Shown piece by piece: positions 20,422-30,042 of a DNA stretch of 64,000 nucleotides. This DNA comes from Rhodobacteraceae bacterium HTCC2150 (lineage in GTDB: Bacteria > Pseudomonadota > Alphaproteobacteria > Rhodobacterales > Rhodobacteraceae). Under the pieces are notes generated by a model. The model was not told the origin of the DNA. It was given only the letters and a program-made list of their open reading frames with translations, and searched no databases. The position numbers and the translations under genes were made by a program. Position 1 is the first letter of the stretch. Every line of letters begins with the position of its first letter. The stretch is from the NCBI GenBank assembly GCA_000169395.1, contig AAXZ01000001.1, positions 620,001 through 684,000 of the forward strand. Direction: 5' to 3'.

Positions 20422-20895
20422 ATGAAACTACATGAATTAAGCGACAATCCAGGCGCAACCAAAGCACGCAAGCGTGTTGGCCGTGGTCCAGGTTCTGGAA
20501 CAGGTAAAATGGCCGGTCGTGGTATCAAAGGTCAGAAGTCACGTTCAGGTGTATCGATCAATGGTTACGAAGGCGGTCAAATGCCATTGTACCAACGCCT
20601 TCCAAAGCGTGGTTTTAACAAACCAAACCGTAAGAAATTCTCAGTTGTAAACCTTGGTCTTATCCAAAAGTTCATCGACGACAAAAAATTGGATGCCAAA
20701 GCAGCGATCACCGAAGATGCATTGATCGCATCTGGTTTGGTTCGTCGCAAATTGGACGGCGTTCGTGTTTTGGCTAAGGGCGATTTTTCTGCCAAGGTTA
20801 CAATCGAAGTAACTGGCGCATCAAAATCAGCTGTTGCTGCAGTAGAAGCCGCAGGTGGCTCTCTTTCAGTAACAACTGCGTCGGCGGCTGAATAA
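20422..20895 (+). CDS. rplO: 50S ribosomal protein L15
   Basis: L15, 157 residues from the ATG at 20422 ('[20 protein letters not shown]'), chosen because of the AAGGAG site and family alignment. '[19 protein letters not shown]' is the rRNA-binding N-terminal extension. The C-terminal domain has '[19 protein letters not shown]'-like residues. It restarts the spc cluster after the SGNH gene. Confidence 0.98.
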   Translation: MKLHELSDNPGATKARKRVGRGPGSGTGKMAGRGIKGQKSRSGVSINGYEGGQMPLYQRLPKRGFNKPNRKKFSVVNLGLIQKFIDDKKLDAKAAITEDALIASGLVRRKLDGVRVLAKGDFSAKVTIEVTGASKSAVAAVEAAGGSLSVTTASAAE

Positions 20896-20900
20896 GACCT

Positions 20901-20926
20901 TGTGGGGCGGGCTTCGGCCCCCTACA
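20901..20926 (+). other. hairpin after rplO
   Basis: TGTGGGG-C-GG pairs with CCCCCTACA across 20901-20926, a GC-rich stem with a tight TTC-containing loop. No T run follows. Confidence 0.45.
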
Positions 20927-20943
20927 TATTCTTAATGTTTTCC

Positions 20944-20982
20944 AAAACGTCGCTACGGGAAGACCGAGGCGGCGTTTTTTAT
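20944..20982 (+). terminator. attenuator-like hairpin between rplO and secY
   Basis: AAAACGTCGC (20944-20953) pairs with GCGGCGTTTT (20969-20978), 10 bp with one G-U, followed by further T residues. It probably ends a fraction of transcripts so that secY is made at a lower level than L15. Confidence 0.7.
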
Positions 20983-20999
20983 TTCTAAAGGGGGCCTGA

Positions 21000-22352
21000 A
21001 TGGCATCTGCAGCAGAGCAAATGGCGGCCAATCTGAGTTGGGGTGCCTTTGGTAAGGCCACCGAGCTTCGCCAACGTATCGTTTTCACACTTGGTTTGTT
21101 GATCGTTTATCGTTTGGGTACATATATTCCTGTACCTGGCATCGACGCATCGGCCCTTCGCGAATTCGTTGAAAGCGCTAGTTCTGGCCTAGGTGGCATT
21201 CTGAATATGTTCACCGGCGGTGCCATCGGTCGGATGGGCATCTTTGCTTTGGGCATTATGCCTTATATTTCTGCCTCAATTATCGTTCAGCTTATGACAG
21301 CAATGGTTCCATATATGGAACAGCTGAAAAAAGAAGGCGAGCAAGGCCGTAAGAAGATCAACCAATATACCCGCTACGGCACGGTCCTGTTGGCAACATT
21401 CCAAGCCTATGGTTTGGCGGCCAGCCTAGAGGCAGGTGATTTGGCGCATGAGCCAGGCCTGTATTTCCGCATCGCGTGTATGATCACGCTGGTTGGCGGT
21501 ACAATGTTCCTGATGTGGTTGGGTGAACAAATAACTGCACGCGGCATCGGTAACGGCATTTCATTGATCATCTTTGTGGGCATCGTTGCTGAAATTCCAG
21601 CTGCCTTGGCGCAATTCTTTGCCTCGGGCCGCGAGGGTTCAATCAGCCCGTTTGCCACAATATTCGTTATTGTTATGGTAATTGCCGTTATTGGCTTTGT
21701 GGTGTTCATGGAGCGCGCATTGCGCAAAATCCATATCCAATACCCACGTCGTCAAGTTGGCATGAAGGTATATGATGGCGGTTCCAGCCACTTGCCTATC
21801 AAAGTGAACCCAGCCGGTGTTATCCCTGCGATTTTCGCCAGCTCACTTTTGTTGTTGCCGACAACCATTTCGACATTCTCTGGCGCCCAAACTGGCCCAA
21901 TTATGAGCACGATTTTGGCCTACTTTGGTCCGGGTCAACCGCTTTATCTGTTGTTCTTTACAGCGATGATCGTTTTCTTCACATTTTTCTACACAGCTAA
22001 TGTTGCGTTTAAAACTGATGAAGTTGCCGACAATCTGAAAAGCCAAAATGGTTTTGTTCCGGGCATTCGCCCTGGTAAAAAGACCGAAGAATACCTTGAT
22101 TATGTGGTGACACGCCTGTTGGTTGTTGGTGCTGGTTACTTGGCTCTTGTTTGTCTTTTGCCAGAAATTCTTCGCAGTCAGTTGGCAATTCCGTTTTATT
22201 TTGGCGGCACTTCGGTCCTAATTGTGGTGTCTGTGACAATGGATACCATTCAACAAGTGCAGTCACATCTGGTAGCACACCAATACGAAGGCTTGATTGA
22301 GAAATCACAGCTACGCGGTAAGCGCCGGAAAAAAGGAACTGCTAGACGATGA
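21000..22352 (+). CDS. secY: protein translocase subunit SecY
   Basis: SecY, the central channel of the Sec translocon in the inner membrane; 450 residues with ten transmembrane helices. '[13 protein letters not shown]' marks TM1, '[19 protein letters not shown]' TM2, the plug and pore-ring region lie between, and '[21 protein letters not shown]' is the large cytosolic loop that contacts the ribosome and SecA. It overlaps adk by four bases (ATGA). Confidence 0.98.
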   Translation: MASAAEQMAANLSWGAFGKATELRQRIVFTLGLLIVYRLGTYIPVPGIDASALREFVESASSGLGGILNMFTGGAIGRMGIFALGIMPYISASIIVQLMTAMVPYMEQLKKEGEQGRKKINQYTRYGTVLLATFQAYGLAASLEAGDLAHEPGLYFRIACMITLVGGTMFLMWLGEQITARGIGNGISLIIFVGIVAEIPAALAQFFASGREGSISPFATIFVIVMVIAVIGFVVFMERALRKIHIQYPRRQVGMKVYDGGSSHLPIKVNPAGVIPAIFASSLLLLPTTISTFSGAQTGPIMSTILAYFGPGQPLYLLFFTAMIVFFTFFYTANVAFKTDEVADNLKSQNGFVPGIRPGKKTEEYLDYVVTRLLVVGAGYLALVCLLPEILRSQLAIPFYFGGTSVLIVVSVTMDTIQQVQSHLVAHQYEGLIEKSQLRGKRRKKGTARR

Positions 22353-22993
22353 ATATTATTCTACTTGGACCACCAGGTGCCGGCAAAGGTACGCAAGCTA
22401 AACTTTTGGTTGATGCTCACGGCATGATCCAGCTTTCAACAGGTGACATGCTGCGTGAAGCACGCACATCTGGCACAGCCATGGGGCAAAAAGTTGCTGC
22501 CATCATGGATGCGGGTGAACTTGTTACCGACGAGATCGTAATTGGTTTGATCGAAGAAAAGCTGGCCGGTGACAATGGCGGTGGTTTCATCTTTGATGGT
22601 TTTCCACGTACATTGCCACAAGCAGATGCTTTGGGTGAACTGTTGGCTAAGTCGAATAAAACATTAGACAGTGTTGTTGAAATGCAAGTGGACGACGAAG
22701 CGTTGGTACGTCGTATCACAGGCCGCTACACATGCGGAAACTGTGGTGCTGGTTATCACGATGATTTCAAGAAGCCGAAAGTCGAAGGCACTTGTGATGA
22801 TTGCGGCGAACAACAAATGAAGCGTCGTGCGGATGACAACGAAGAGAGCCTGAAAACACGGTTGATGGAATATTACAAAAAGACATCACCGCTTATCGGC
22901 TATTACTACGCCAAAGAACAACTTGCGTCTGTGAATGGTCTTGGTTCGATGGAAGAAGTTTCCAGCGAAATCAATGCGGCTCTTAAAGTCTAA
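22349..22993 (+). CDS. adk: adenylate kinase (zinc-type LID)
   Basis: Adenylate kinase, ATP + AMP to 2 ADP; 214 residues. P-loop '[10 protein letters not shown]' at residues 7-16, NMP-binding 'STGDMLR', 'FDGFPRT', and a LID domain with the four-cysteine zinc site 'CGNCGAGYH' ... 'CDDCG' near 130-153. The E. coli enzyme lacks these cysteines, so this is the metal-binding variant. Coupled to secY. No rpmJ (L36) gene follows, as in other alphaproteobacteria where it sits elsewhere. Confidence 0.98.
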   Translation: MNIILLGPPGAGKGTQAKLLVDAHGMIQLSTGDMLREARTSGTAMGQKVAAIMDAGELVTDEIVIGLIEEKLAGDNGGGFIFDGFPRTLPQADALGELLAKSNKTLDSVVEMQVDDEALVRRITGRYTCGNCGAGYHDDFKKPKVEGTCDDCGEQQMKRRADDNEESLKTRLMEYYKKTSPLIGYYYAKEQLASVNGLGSMEEVSSEINAALKV

Positions 22994-23119
22994 ACAATAA
23001 ATGAATCAGTGGGGTGGGCTTGACCTAGACGTGTTCTGCGCGTAGTTCACACCCTTCTGAACGAATCTTTTGATTTGTGGCTATTCGTGCCCGAATCAAT
23101 CAAATAAAATCAGATAGCG

Positions 23120-23179
23120 GCCCAACACCAAGATGGCGTTGGGCTTCGTTGTGAAAACAGGTTCCGGAACTACGGAACC
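23120..23179 (+). promoter_or_regulatory. two leader hairpins upstream of rpsM
   Basis: GCCCAAC (23120-23126) pairs with GTTGGGC (23138-23144), and GGTTCCG (23160-23166) pairs with CGGAACC (23173-23179). Both are perfect 7-bp stems inside the 208-base adk-rpsM gap; the second ends 22 bases before the rpsM start. Confidence 0.5.
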
Positions 23180-23201
23180 GCAACATGAAGGAAGTTGAAA
23201 C

Positions 23202-23570
23202 GTGGCACGTATTGCTGGCGTTAATATCCCAACTGGGAAACGCGTACCCATTGCCCTGACTTATATCACTGGCATCGGAACAACCTCAGCCGCAGCTATC
23301 TGCGAAGCTGTTGGAATTGAATCTACTCGTCGTGTAAATGAACTGTCTGACGCCGAAGTATTGGCTGTTCGTGAGCACATCGATGCGAACTACAATGTAG
23401 AAGGCGACCTGCGCCGTGAAGTAACAATGAACATCAAACGCTTGATGGATCTTGGTTGCTACCGTGGTCTTCGTCATCGTCGTAACCTGCCTGTTCGTGG
23501 TCAGCGTACGCATACTAATGCGCGCACCCGTAAAGGCCCGGCAAAAGCTATTGCCGGCAAGAAGAAGTAG
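23202..23570 (+). CDS. rpsM: 30S ribosomal protein S13
   Basis: S13, 122 residues, a head protein forming bridges B1a/B1b. GTG start at 23202 with a GAAGGAAG site upstream. '[20 protein letters not shown]' and '[20 protein letters not shown]' are diagnostic. First gene of the alpha cluster rpsM-rpsK-rpoA-rplQ. Confidence 0.98.
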   Translation: MARIAGVNIPTGKRVPIALTYITGIGTTSAAAICEAVGIESTRRVNELSDAEVLAVREHIDANYNVEGDLRREVTMNIKRLMDLGCYRGLRHRRNLPVRGQRTHTNARTRKGPAKAIAGKKK

Positions 23571-23582
23571 GGAGACTGACAG

Positions 23583-23972
23583 ATGGCACGTGATAAAGTT
23601 CGCGCAAAGAAAAAAGAGCGTAAAAATATTGCCGCTGGTGTGGCGCATATTAACAGCTCATTCAACAACACAAAAATCCTGATTTCTGACGTTCAGGGCA
23701 ATGCAATCTCATGGTCCTCTTCAGGCACATGTGGTTTCAAAGGCTCTCGGAAATCCACTCCTTACGCGGCTCAGATGGCTGCCGAGGATGCTGGTAAGAA
23801 AGCACAGGAACATGGTGTTAAAACATTGGAAGTTGAAGTTCAGGGCCCAGGTTCTGGCCGCGAAAGTGCCTTGCGCGCTTTGGCAGCAATCGGCTTGAAT
23901 GTTACGTCAATTCGCGACGTAACACCAATTGCACACAACGGCTGTCGCCCACCAAAGCGTCGGCGCGTTTAA
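23583..23972 (+). CDS. rpsK: 30S ribosomal protein S11
   Basis: S11, 129 residues, in the 30S platform near the E site. '[20 protein letters not shown]'-type block and '[15 protein letters not shown]' at the end are diagnostic. 12 bases after rpsM. Confidence 0.98.
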   Translation: MARDKVRAKKKERKNIAAGVAHINSSFNNTKILISDVQGNAISWSSSGTCGFKGSRKSTPYAAQMAAEDAGKKAQEHGVKTLEVEVQGPGSGRESALRALAAIGLNVTSIRDVTPIAHNGCRPPKRRRV

Positions 23973-23979
23973 TACCTTT

Positions 23980-24015
23980 CCTTGGCGCGTCACCTGAGGC
24001 GCCAAGGTTTTCGAC
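23980..24015 (+). terminator. hairpin between rpsK and rpoA
   Basis: Perfect 9-bp stem CCTTGGCGC (23980-23988) with GCGCCAAGG (23999-24007), followed by TTTTCGACTTTTTT. Looks like a partial terminator that lowers rpoA relative to the ribosomal genes. The rpoA ATG follows 69 bases later with no clear new promoter. Confidence 0.6.
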
Positions 24016-24075
24016 TTTTTTACCTCGGGCGTCTCTCACCCCGGATCCTGGTGAGAAACATGGATGGAGGCACAT

Positions 24076-25092
24076 ATGATCCATAAAAATTGGCAAGAAC
24101 TGATCAAACCAAATCAGTTAAAAGTACAACCTGGTAACGACCCGTCGCGTCAGGCGACTGTTATTGCAGAACCGCTAGAGCGCGGCTTTGGTTTGACAAT
24201 GGGTAATGCGCTGCGCCGTATTTTGATGTCGTCCCTTCAGGGTGCGGCGATCACTTCGGTTCAGATCGACAATGTTTTGCATGAATTCTCCAGCGTTGCT
24301 GGCGTTCGTGAAGACGTGACCGACATCGTATTGAACCTAAAAAGTGTTGCGATCCGCATGGAAGTGGAAGGACCTAAGCGTCTGTCCATCGCAGCCAAAG
24401 GTCCAGGCGTTGTAACCGCTGGCGACATTTCTGACAGTGCAGGCATCGAGATCTTGAACAAAGATCACGTCATTTGTCACTTGGATGATGGCGCTGACGT
24501 GTTCATGGAATTGACTGTAAACACTGGTAAAGGTTACGTTTCTGCAGAGAAAAACAAACCAGAAGATGCGCCAATTGGTCTTATCCCAATTGATGCAATC
24601 TTTTCACCAGTGAAAAAAGTTAGCTATGATGTTCAACCTACCCGCGAAGGTCAGGTTCTGGATTATGACAAGCTGACATTGAAGCTTGAAACAGACGGCT
24701 CTTTGACACCTGACGATGCTGTGGCTTTCGCTGCACGCATTTTGCAGGATCAGTTGTCGATCTTTGTGAACTTCGATGAGCCAGAAAGCGCGTCACGTGC
24801 TGACGAAGAAGACGAGTTGGAATTCAACCCGTTGCTTCTGAAGAAAGTGGACGAGTTGGAATTGTCTGTCCGTTCAGCAAACTGCCTGAAGAACGACAAC
24901 ATCGTTTATATCGGCGATCTTATCCAAAAGACCGAAGCAGAAATGCTTCGTACGCCAAACTTCGGCCGCAAATCTTTGAACGAGATCAAAGAAGTGTTGT
25001 CAGGAATGGGTCTGCACTTGGGTATGGATATCGTTGATTGGCCACCAGACAACATCGAAGATTTAGCCAAGAAATTGGACGATCATCTGTAA
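24076..25092 (+). CDS. rpoA: RNA polymerase subunit alpha
   Basis: Alpha subunit, 338 residues from the ATG at 24076 ('[17 protein letters not shown]'), which is 6 bases after a GGAGG site; an ATG four codons upstream overlaps that site and is rejected. N-terminal dimerisation domain with '[20 protein letters not shown]' (the assembly arginines), linker near 235-250, and the C-terminal DNA/activator-binding domain '[20 protein letters not shown]' ... '[16 protein letters not shown]'. Confidence 0.99.
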   Translation: MIHKNWQELIKPNQLKVQPGNDPSRQATVIAEPLERGFGLTMGNALRRILMSSLQGAAITSVQIDNVLHEFSSVAGVREDVTDIVLNLKSVAIRMEVEGPKRLSIAAKGPGVVTAGDISDSAGIEILNKDHVICHLDDGADVFMELTVNTGKGYVSAEKNKPEDAPIGLIPIDAIFSPVKKVSYDVQPTREGQVLDYDKLTLKLETDGSLTPDDAVAFAARILQDQLSIFVNFDEPESASRADEEDELEFNPLLLKKVDELELSVRSANCLKNDNIVYIGDLIQKTEAEMLRTPNFGRKSLNEIKEVLSGMGLHLGMDIVDWPPDNIEDLAKKLDDHL

Positions 25093-25100
25093 AGAATACT

Positions 25101-25128
25101 TCGGGGGTCCAATGGGCCCCCGATTTTA
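25101..25128 (+). terminator. terminator-like hairpin after rpoA
   Basis: TCGGGGGTCC (25101-25110) pairs with GGGCCCCCGA (25114-25123), 10 bp with one G-U and a three-base loop, followed by TTTTAAAT. It separates rpoA from rplQ. Confidence 0.7.
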
Positions 25129-25237
25129 AATGCCCGCACTTGGCGGGGAACATATGGGCAATAATGCCCCAAGGAGAACGGCCGCACGCACGGACCGTCA
25201 GACAAAGTATAAACGCTTAACTACCTAGGAGACTATC

Positions 25238-25654
25238 ATGCGTCACGCACGGGGCTATCGCCGTTTAAATCGTACACACGAGCACCGCAAAGCGCTCTTT
25301 TCCAACATGGCCGGCTCGTTGATCGAGCACGAGCAGATCAAAACGACTCTGCCGAAAGCCAAGGAATTGCGTCCAATCATGGAAAAGATGATCACGCTTG
25401 CAAAGCGCGGTGATCTGCATGCGCGCCGTCAGGCTGCAAGCAAGCTAAAAGAAGACAAAGATGTTGCGAAACTATTCGCTATTCTTGGCCCACGGTACAA
25501 AGACCGTCAGGGTGGATATGTTCGCATCATGAAAGCGGGCTTCCGCTATGGTGACATGGCGCCAATGGCGATCATCGAATTTGTAGACCGTGACGTTTCC
25601 GCCAAAGGTGCGGCAGACATTGCACGCGTTGAAGCAGAAGAAGCAGCCGAATAA
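25238..25654 (+). CDS. rplQ: 50S ribosomal protein L17
   Basis: L17, 138 residues, at the bottom of the 50S subunit. '[20 protein letters not shown]' and '[19 protein letters not shown]' are diagnostic. It lies 145 bases after rpoA, past a terminator-like hairpin, so it may have its own promoter. Last ribosomal protein gene of the main cluster. Confidence 0.98.
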   Translation: MRHARGYRRLNRTHEHRKALFSNMAGSLIEHEQIKTTLPKAKELRPIMEKMITLAKRGDLHARRQAASKLKEDKDVAKLFAILGPRYKDRQGGYVRIMKAGFRYGDMAPMAIIEFVDRDVSAKGAADIARVEAEEAAE

Positions 25655-25682
25655 ACTTCGGCTCATTCTTTCAAAGAATTAA

Positions 25683-25714
25683 AAAAAGCCCCGTCAAACT
25701 GACGGGGCTTTTTC
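25683..25714. terminator. terminator after rplQ
   Basis: Perfect 14-bp stem AAAAAGCCCCGTCA (25683-25696) with TGACGGGGCTTTTT (25700-25713). Bidirectional in form, so it can also serve the small gene at 25745. Confidence 0.95.
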
Positions 25715-25744
25715 TATTCACTCACTCGTTAATAAACTATTTGA

Positions 25745-25975
25745 TTAGGCTGGGACGAGCAGATAATCCGAACCAGGCTTTTCAACATCTGAAATTAACT
25801 TTTCCAGATGGGTACTCTCTAAGGCAGCAGCAGCGGCAAAACCCAGGATATCTAAACGCCGTGAGTCTGGCAGCAGCATAAGCCGCGCGAAGAGCTTCGG
25901 GTTTAAATTCATCTCCATAAGTTCGCCTTTAACTGAAATCGTATGTACTAGCTTTAGTGTTTTGGGCATTTTCAA
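25745..25975 (-). CDS. hypothetical protein, 76 residues
   Basis: Small soluble protein that I do not recognise. No signal or membrane segment; moderately charged, with a predicted helical middle ('PKLFARLMLLPDSRRLDILG') and an Ala-rich stretch. It reads left into the bidirectional rplQ terminator. Codon use and the good gap structure around it suggest a real gene. MKMPKT at 25975 is the first start; the methionine two residues later is equally possible. Confidence 0.55.
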   Translation of the reverse strand: MKMPKTLKLVHTISVKGELMEMNLNPKLFARLMLLPDSRRLDILGFAAAAALESTHLEKLISDVEKPGSDYLLVPA

Positions 25976-26099
25976 ACAACTTGTCTAAAAAGACAGGTGA
26001 GTTGTCGCCCACGTCACTCGCGGCCTAGTTGTGGCCACATTTTTGCCCAATATCATAAGTGCCTTCCCCTTTTGTGCCTTAATCCCTATTGATTGCCGC

Positions 26100-27416
26100 A
26101 TGAATGACTTGTTTGAGCATGAAAAAGACGAATCTAGTGATTCTAATTCGAATCGACCTTTGGCGGATAAATTGCGTCCAAAGCAGATTTCCGAGGTTAT
26201 TGGGCAGGCTCATGTATTGGGCCCCGAAGCGCCACTTGGCGTCATGCTTGAAGCTAAAAGCCTAAGCAGTTTGATATTCTGGGGCCCTCCCGGTGTGGGG
26301 AAAACCACGATTGCACGACTCTTGGCAGATCATGTCGATTTAGCCTTTGTTCAAATCAGTGCGATTTTTTCGGGTGTGGCGGATCTAAAGAAGGTTTTTC
26401 AGGCGGCCACTATCCGGCATCAAAATGGTCAAGGGACACTTTTGTTTGTCGACGAAATTCACCGTTTTAACAAAGCCCAACAAGATGGTTTTCTACCCTA
26501 TATGGAAAACGGGACAATTCTGTTGGTCGGGGCGACGACGGAAAACCCTTCGTTTGAGTTGAACGCGGCGTTGTTATCCCGTTCGCAAGTTCTGGTTCTG
26601 GAACGGCTTAGTTTGATCGATTTGGAATTTTTAGCCCAACGTGCTGAAAAACTGTTGGAAAAGAAATTGCCCCTCACAAATGACAGTCGTGATGCCTTGC
26701 TTGAAATGGCGGATGGTGACGGGCGAACCTTGCTGAACTTAATCGAACAAGTTTCTGCTTGGAAACTTAATGCATCACTTGATCGGGACGCCCTTGCTAA
26801 GCGCCTTATGCGCCGAGCAAGCAAATATGATAAAAACGGCGAAGAGCACTATAACCTGATTTCGGCGCTGCATAAATCTGTGCGTGGGTCGGATCCCGAT
26901 GCGGCGCTGTATTGGTTTGCCCGAATGTTGAACGGCGGAGAAGATCCACGTTTTCTGGCACGACGCATAACGCGAATGGCGGTCGAAGACATAGGATTGG
27001 CCGATCCCCAAGCACAGGCAGTTTGTTTACAATCTTGGGAAACGTTTGAACGGTTAGGCTCGCCCGAAGGTGAATTGGCCCTATCCCAAGCGGTCGTCTA
27101 CCTTGCGCTGGCCCCGAAATCGAATGCAAATTATGTGGCCTACAAGGCGGCACGAGCATCTGCCACTAAAACAGGTTCAGAACCGCCACCCAAACACATT
27201 CTTAACGCGCCAACGAAATTGATGGCCGAACAAGGGTATGGTGATGGGTACGCCTATGATCACGATGCCGAGGATGGGTTTTCGGGCCAAAATTATTTTC
27301 CCGAAACAATGAAGCGTGGTGTTTACTATCAACCCAAAGAACGAGGTTTTGAGCGTGAGTTAAAAAAGCGACAGGATTTCTTCGTTGGTTTGCGGGCAAA
27401 GCGCCAGAAAACTTGA
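26100..27416 (+). CDS. rarA: replication-associated recombination ATPase RarA (MgsA)
   Basis: Clamp-loader-like AAA+ ATPase acting at stalled replication forks; 438 residues from the ATG at 26100 ('MNDLFEHEKDE'). The open frame extends 23 codons upstream but family members begin near 'PLADKLRPKQISEVIGQ'. Walker A 'GPPGVGKTT' near 65, Walker B and sensor region 'LFVDEIHRFNKAQQDGFLP', 'GATTENPSFELNAALLSR' (sensor 1 and arginine finger). The C-terminal tetramerisation part includes 'KSVRGSDPDAALYWFARML' and 'YKAARA'. Starts a unit followed closely by crcB. Confidence 0.96.
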   Translation: MNDLFEHEKDESSDSNSNRPLADKLRPKQISEVIGQAHVLGPEAPLGVMLEAKSLSSLIFWGPPGVGKTTIARLLADHVDLAFVQISAIFSGVADLKKVFQAATIRHQNGQGTLLFVDEIHRFNKAQQDGFLPYMENGTILLVGATTENPSFELNAALLSRSQVLVLERLSLIDLEFLAQRAEKLLEKKLPLTNDSRDALLEMADGDGRTLLNLIEQVSAWKLNASLDRDALAKRLMRRASKYDKNGEEHYNLISALHKSVRGSDPDAALYWFARMLNGGEDPRFLARRITRMAVEDIGLADPQAQAVCLQSWETFERLGSPEGELALSQAVVYLALAPKSNANYVAYKAARASATKTGSEPPPKHILNAPTKLMAEQGYGDGYAYDHDAEDGFSGQNYFPETMKRGVYYQPKERGFERELKKRQDFFVGLRAKRQKT

Positions 27417-27446
27417 CAATTCCACCCTTTGGGCAGAAGAGCAGCC

Positions 27447-27800
27447 ATGGCTATTTTTTACGTTGCACTAGGAGGCGCTATCGGCGCCACCCTTCGGTAT
27501 CTGACCACTCTTTTAGTGGTCTTTCCGTTTGGCACGCTTGCTGTAAACGTTGTCGGATCATTTTTGATCGGATTGGCATTTGTTCATCTAACAACGCGCG
27601 GGTTTGATCGCGCGATGTTGTTTGGTGTGACGGGTGTTTTGGGTGGCTTCACCACATTTTCCGCATTTTCCTTGGATACACTAAAGTTGGTTGAAAAAGG
27701 GCAATGGGGTTTGGCCGGTGCTTATGTCGTGGGGACAGTGACCTTGTCGCTAGCTGCGGTTTTCGCCGGTGTATTTCTTGCAAGGGGGACCAGCCTGTGA
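27447..27800 (+). CDS. crcB: fluoride exporter CrcB/Fluc
   Basis: Fluoride channel/exporter, 117 residues, four transmembrane helices, working as an antiparallel dimer in the inner membrane. Signature 'GGAIGATLRYL' near the N-terminus and 'FGVTGVLGGFTTFSAFSLDT' in the middle, with the phenylalanines and the Thr/Ser of the fluoride track. ATG at 27447 preferred over an in-frame TTG at 27429. No fluoride riboswitch fits in the 30-base gap before it. It overlaps rluC by four bases (GTGA). Confidence 0.95.
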   Translation: MAIFYVALGGAIGATLRYLTTLLVVFPFGTLAVNVVGSFLIGLAFVHLTTRGFDRAMLFGVTGVLGGFTTFSAFSLDTLKLVEKGQWGLAGAYVVGTVTLSLAAVFAGVFLARGTSL

Positions 27801-28840
27801 GTGCTGTTCAAACAATCGCTGTTGGCGAAAACGAAGCTGAGCAACGTCTGGATCGCTGGATGCGTCGTCATTTTCCCGACCTAAGCCAAGGTCAGGTTGA
27901 AAAGATGTGCCGCAAAGGCGAAATTCGTGTTGATGGTGGCCGTGTAAAGGCAAATACACGTGTGACCCAAGGCCAATTGATCCGTATTCCGCCACTTAAA
28001 GATGGTCCTAAGAAGGTTTACTATGATGAGCCGAAAATATCGGATGCTGATCGTAAGCTGATGATGGATATGGTGATCTATAAGGATGATTACATTATCG
28101 CATTGAACAAGCCGCCAGGTATTCCTGTGCAGGGTGGCTCTGGGCAAAAGCGGCACATTGATGGTTTGAGCGAAGCGTTGCGTTTTGATTCCGACGAAAA
28201 ACCGCGCCTTGTGCATCGTTTGGACAAAGACACATCTGGCGTTCTGTTATTGGCGCGTAACCAGCGTAGTGCATCCGAACTGACAGCCGTTTTTAGATCA
28301 CGCGAATCCCGTAAAATCTATTGGGCTGCCGTGGGTGGCGTACCGCATCCAAAAATGGGCACTATCCGTTTTGGATTGGTCAAAGCACCAGGACATGGCC
28401 CAAGTGGCGGTGGAGAAAAAATGATTTGTATCCACCCCCGCGACATCGACAAGACCGATGGCGCAAAAAGGGCGACGACAGATTATGCCGTAATGACGAC
28501 GCTTGCGCGACGTTCCGCATGGATGGCACTGGTTCCAGTAACAGGGCGTACGCACCAACTTCGTGCACATATGGCCGAATTAGGTCATCCGATAATCGGT
28601 GATGGAAAATACGGTGGCTCAGGTCAAGAAAACCTTGGTGATGGATGGGGTGCCCAACTGGGCGGTGATATCAGTAAAAACCTGCACCTTCATGCGCGTT
28701 CATTGACTTTGAAACACCCAGTAACCGGTGCCCGATTGCATTTAGTTGCTGAGCTGCCCCGCCATATGGCGGCAACGTGGAAAACGGTTGGATGGCATGA
28801 AAACGACGTGCCTGAAGATCCGTTTGAGGACTTGGTATAA
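27797..28840 (+). CDS. rluC: 23S rRNA pseudouridine synthase, RluC/RluD family
   Basis: 347 residues from the GTG at 27797, which overlaps the crcB stop. N-terminal S4 RNA-binding domain ('QRLDRWMRRHFPDLSQGQVEKMCR', about 14-70), then the catalytic domain with 'IALNKPPGIPVQGG' and the motif 'LVHRLDKDTSGVLLLAR' near residue 138, whose Asp is the nucleophile, and 'PVTGRTHQLRAHMAELGHPI'. RluC is the likeliest orthologue (positions 955, 2504, 2580 in E. coli numbering) but RluD-type specificity cannot be excluded. The crcB-rluC-atp12 order is familiar in Rhodobacterales. Confidence 0.9.
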   Translation: MSAVQTIAVGENEAEQRLDRWMRRHFPDLSQGQVEKMCRKGEIRVDGGRVKANTRVTQGQLIRIPPLKDGPKKVYYDEPKISDADRKLMMDMVIYKDDYIIALNKPPGIPVQGGSGQKRHIDGLSEALRFDSDEKPRLVHRLDKDTSGVLLLARNQRSASELTAVFRSRESRKIYWAAVGGVPHPKMGTIRFGLVKAPGHGPSGGGEKMICIHPRDIDKTDGAKRATTDYAVMTTLARRSAWMALVPVTGRTHQLRAHMAELGHPIIGDGKYGGSGQENLGDGWGAQLGGDISKNLHLHARSLTLKHPVTGARLHLVAELPRHMAATWKTVGWHENDVPEDPFEDLV

Positions 28841-28918
28841 CAAATCAAAAGTGTTGCGAATTTTTCTGGATGAGTTTTACCAACTTGGCCACGAATTGAA
28901 TGACTATTGGGGATTGAA

Positions 28919-29629
28919 ATGAGTGAATGGGCAGCCAAGCGGTTTTGGAAGACAGTTGAAATTTCTGAAAACGACCAGGGGTTTGGTATAACTTTGGACG
29001 GAAGATCTGTCAAAACACCGCTCAAAACCGCATTGACTGTACCATCCAAAAGTTTGGCAGAACGTGTTGCAAGGGAATGGGAAGCGGTCGAAGAAAAAAT
29101 TGATCCGCGCGAAATGCCGTTCACACGTTCGGTAAATGCTGCCTTGGATAAGGTTTCAACGCAACACAGCGAAGTTGCCAACTTGATTGCCGATTACGCC
29201 GACAGTGACCTGCTTTGCTACAGAGCAGACACACCAGCCGAGCTGGTTCAACGTCAGGATGATGCTTGGGAACCATTGCTGGATTGGATAAAGTCTAAAC
29301 ACGGCGTGGAATTCACGGTTAACACGGGAATAATGCATCGCGCACAGCCGGCCAAAACCGTCGCCTATTTACGTGATTGGACGCATAGTTTGAATAACTT
29401 TCAGCTAACTGGTTTTCATGATTTGGTCAGTTTGAGCGGATCGTTTATTTTAGGAATGTCAGCAGCAGAGCGTGCATTTGAGCCAGCAAAGATTTGGGCG
29501 TTTTCACGAGTTGATGAAAATTGGCAGTCAGAGCAGTGGGGAAATGACGATGAAGCTGATTCGGTCGCTGCATTGAAACAACGTTCATTTCTTCATGCCT
29601 GTGAATTTTTTCAGTTAATCGAACAATAG
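28919..29629 (+). CDS. ATP12-family F1-ATPase assembly chaperone
   Basis: 236 residues from the ATG at 28919 (in-frame TTG at 28907 rejected). ATP12 helps assemble the F1 alpha subunit; the family is found in mitochondria and alphaproteobacteria. 'KRFWKTVEISENDQGFGITLDGR', 'KTPLKTALTVPSKSLAERVA-EWE', 'YADSDLLCYRADTPAELVQRQ' and 'DDAWEPLLDW' are the characteristic blocks (shown here in part). A short GTTTGC/GCAAAC hairpin covers the stop region (29629-29647) without a T tail. Confidence 0.93.
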   Translation: MSEWAAKRFWKTVEISENDQGFGITLDGRSVKTPLKTALTVPSKSLAERVAREWEAVEEKIDPREMPFTRSVNAALDKVSTQHSEVANLIADYADSDLLCYRADTPAELVQRQDDAWEPLLDWIKSKHGVEFTVNTGIMHRAQPAKTVAYLRDWTHSLNNFQLTGFHDLVSLSGSFILGMSAAERAFEPAKIWAFSRVDENWQSEQWGNDDEADSVAALKQRSFLHACEFFQLIEQ

Positions 29630-30042
29630 TTTGCTAAGAAAGCAAACGAAGATGATCGGTGAAACTGTATTAAATTTTTTGAGTCTTGATTATAGGTCAA
29701 TATAATTGACCTTACCTTTGATCCTTGCATAAATATCCCTATTTTTTAAGACAAACCCATAAAGACCTTGCCAAAATTCTTTTTTCACACCCAAAGACGA
29801 ATAAAAACATTCCTAGGAAGAAAGTTAGTTGACAGATTTTGACAAAATTCAGCTTTCATTGGTCATAATCTATGACCTTTTTTTGAAGTAGTCCCAATTC
29901 CTTACGTAAACTCATTTCTTCTTGACCAAAGTGGCACCTTCGTTGATGCTTTGAAAACGCGGGAAGAATCTCGCTATAAAATTCGTTTAATGGACGAGTC
30001 TTGCCACCGAAAGTTTTGGTGGCTGAACAGGGAAGAGAAAAA
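29630..30042 (+). promoter_or_regulatory. regulatory region of the aap operon
   Basis: 413 bases, A/T-rich, without a gene. It contains a TTGACA (29839-29844) with CATAAT (29864-29869) 19 bases later, a plausible promoter. Two 17-bp inverted repeats share the form GGTCA-N7-TGACC: GGTCAATATAATTGACC (29695-29711) and GGTCATAATCTATGACC (29861-29877). The second covers the possible -10, which suits repression. It is also followed by a T run (29878-29884), so it could form a weak terminator hairpin instead. Confidence 0.55.

Noticed and set aside
27429-27447. Fluoride riboswitch before crcB
   Set aside because: Only 30 bases separate rarA and crcB and they show no aptamer-like pairing.
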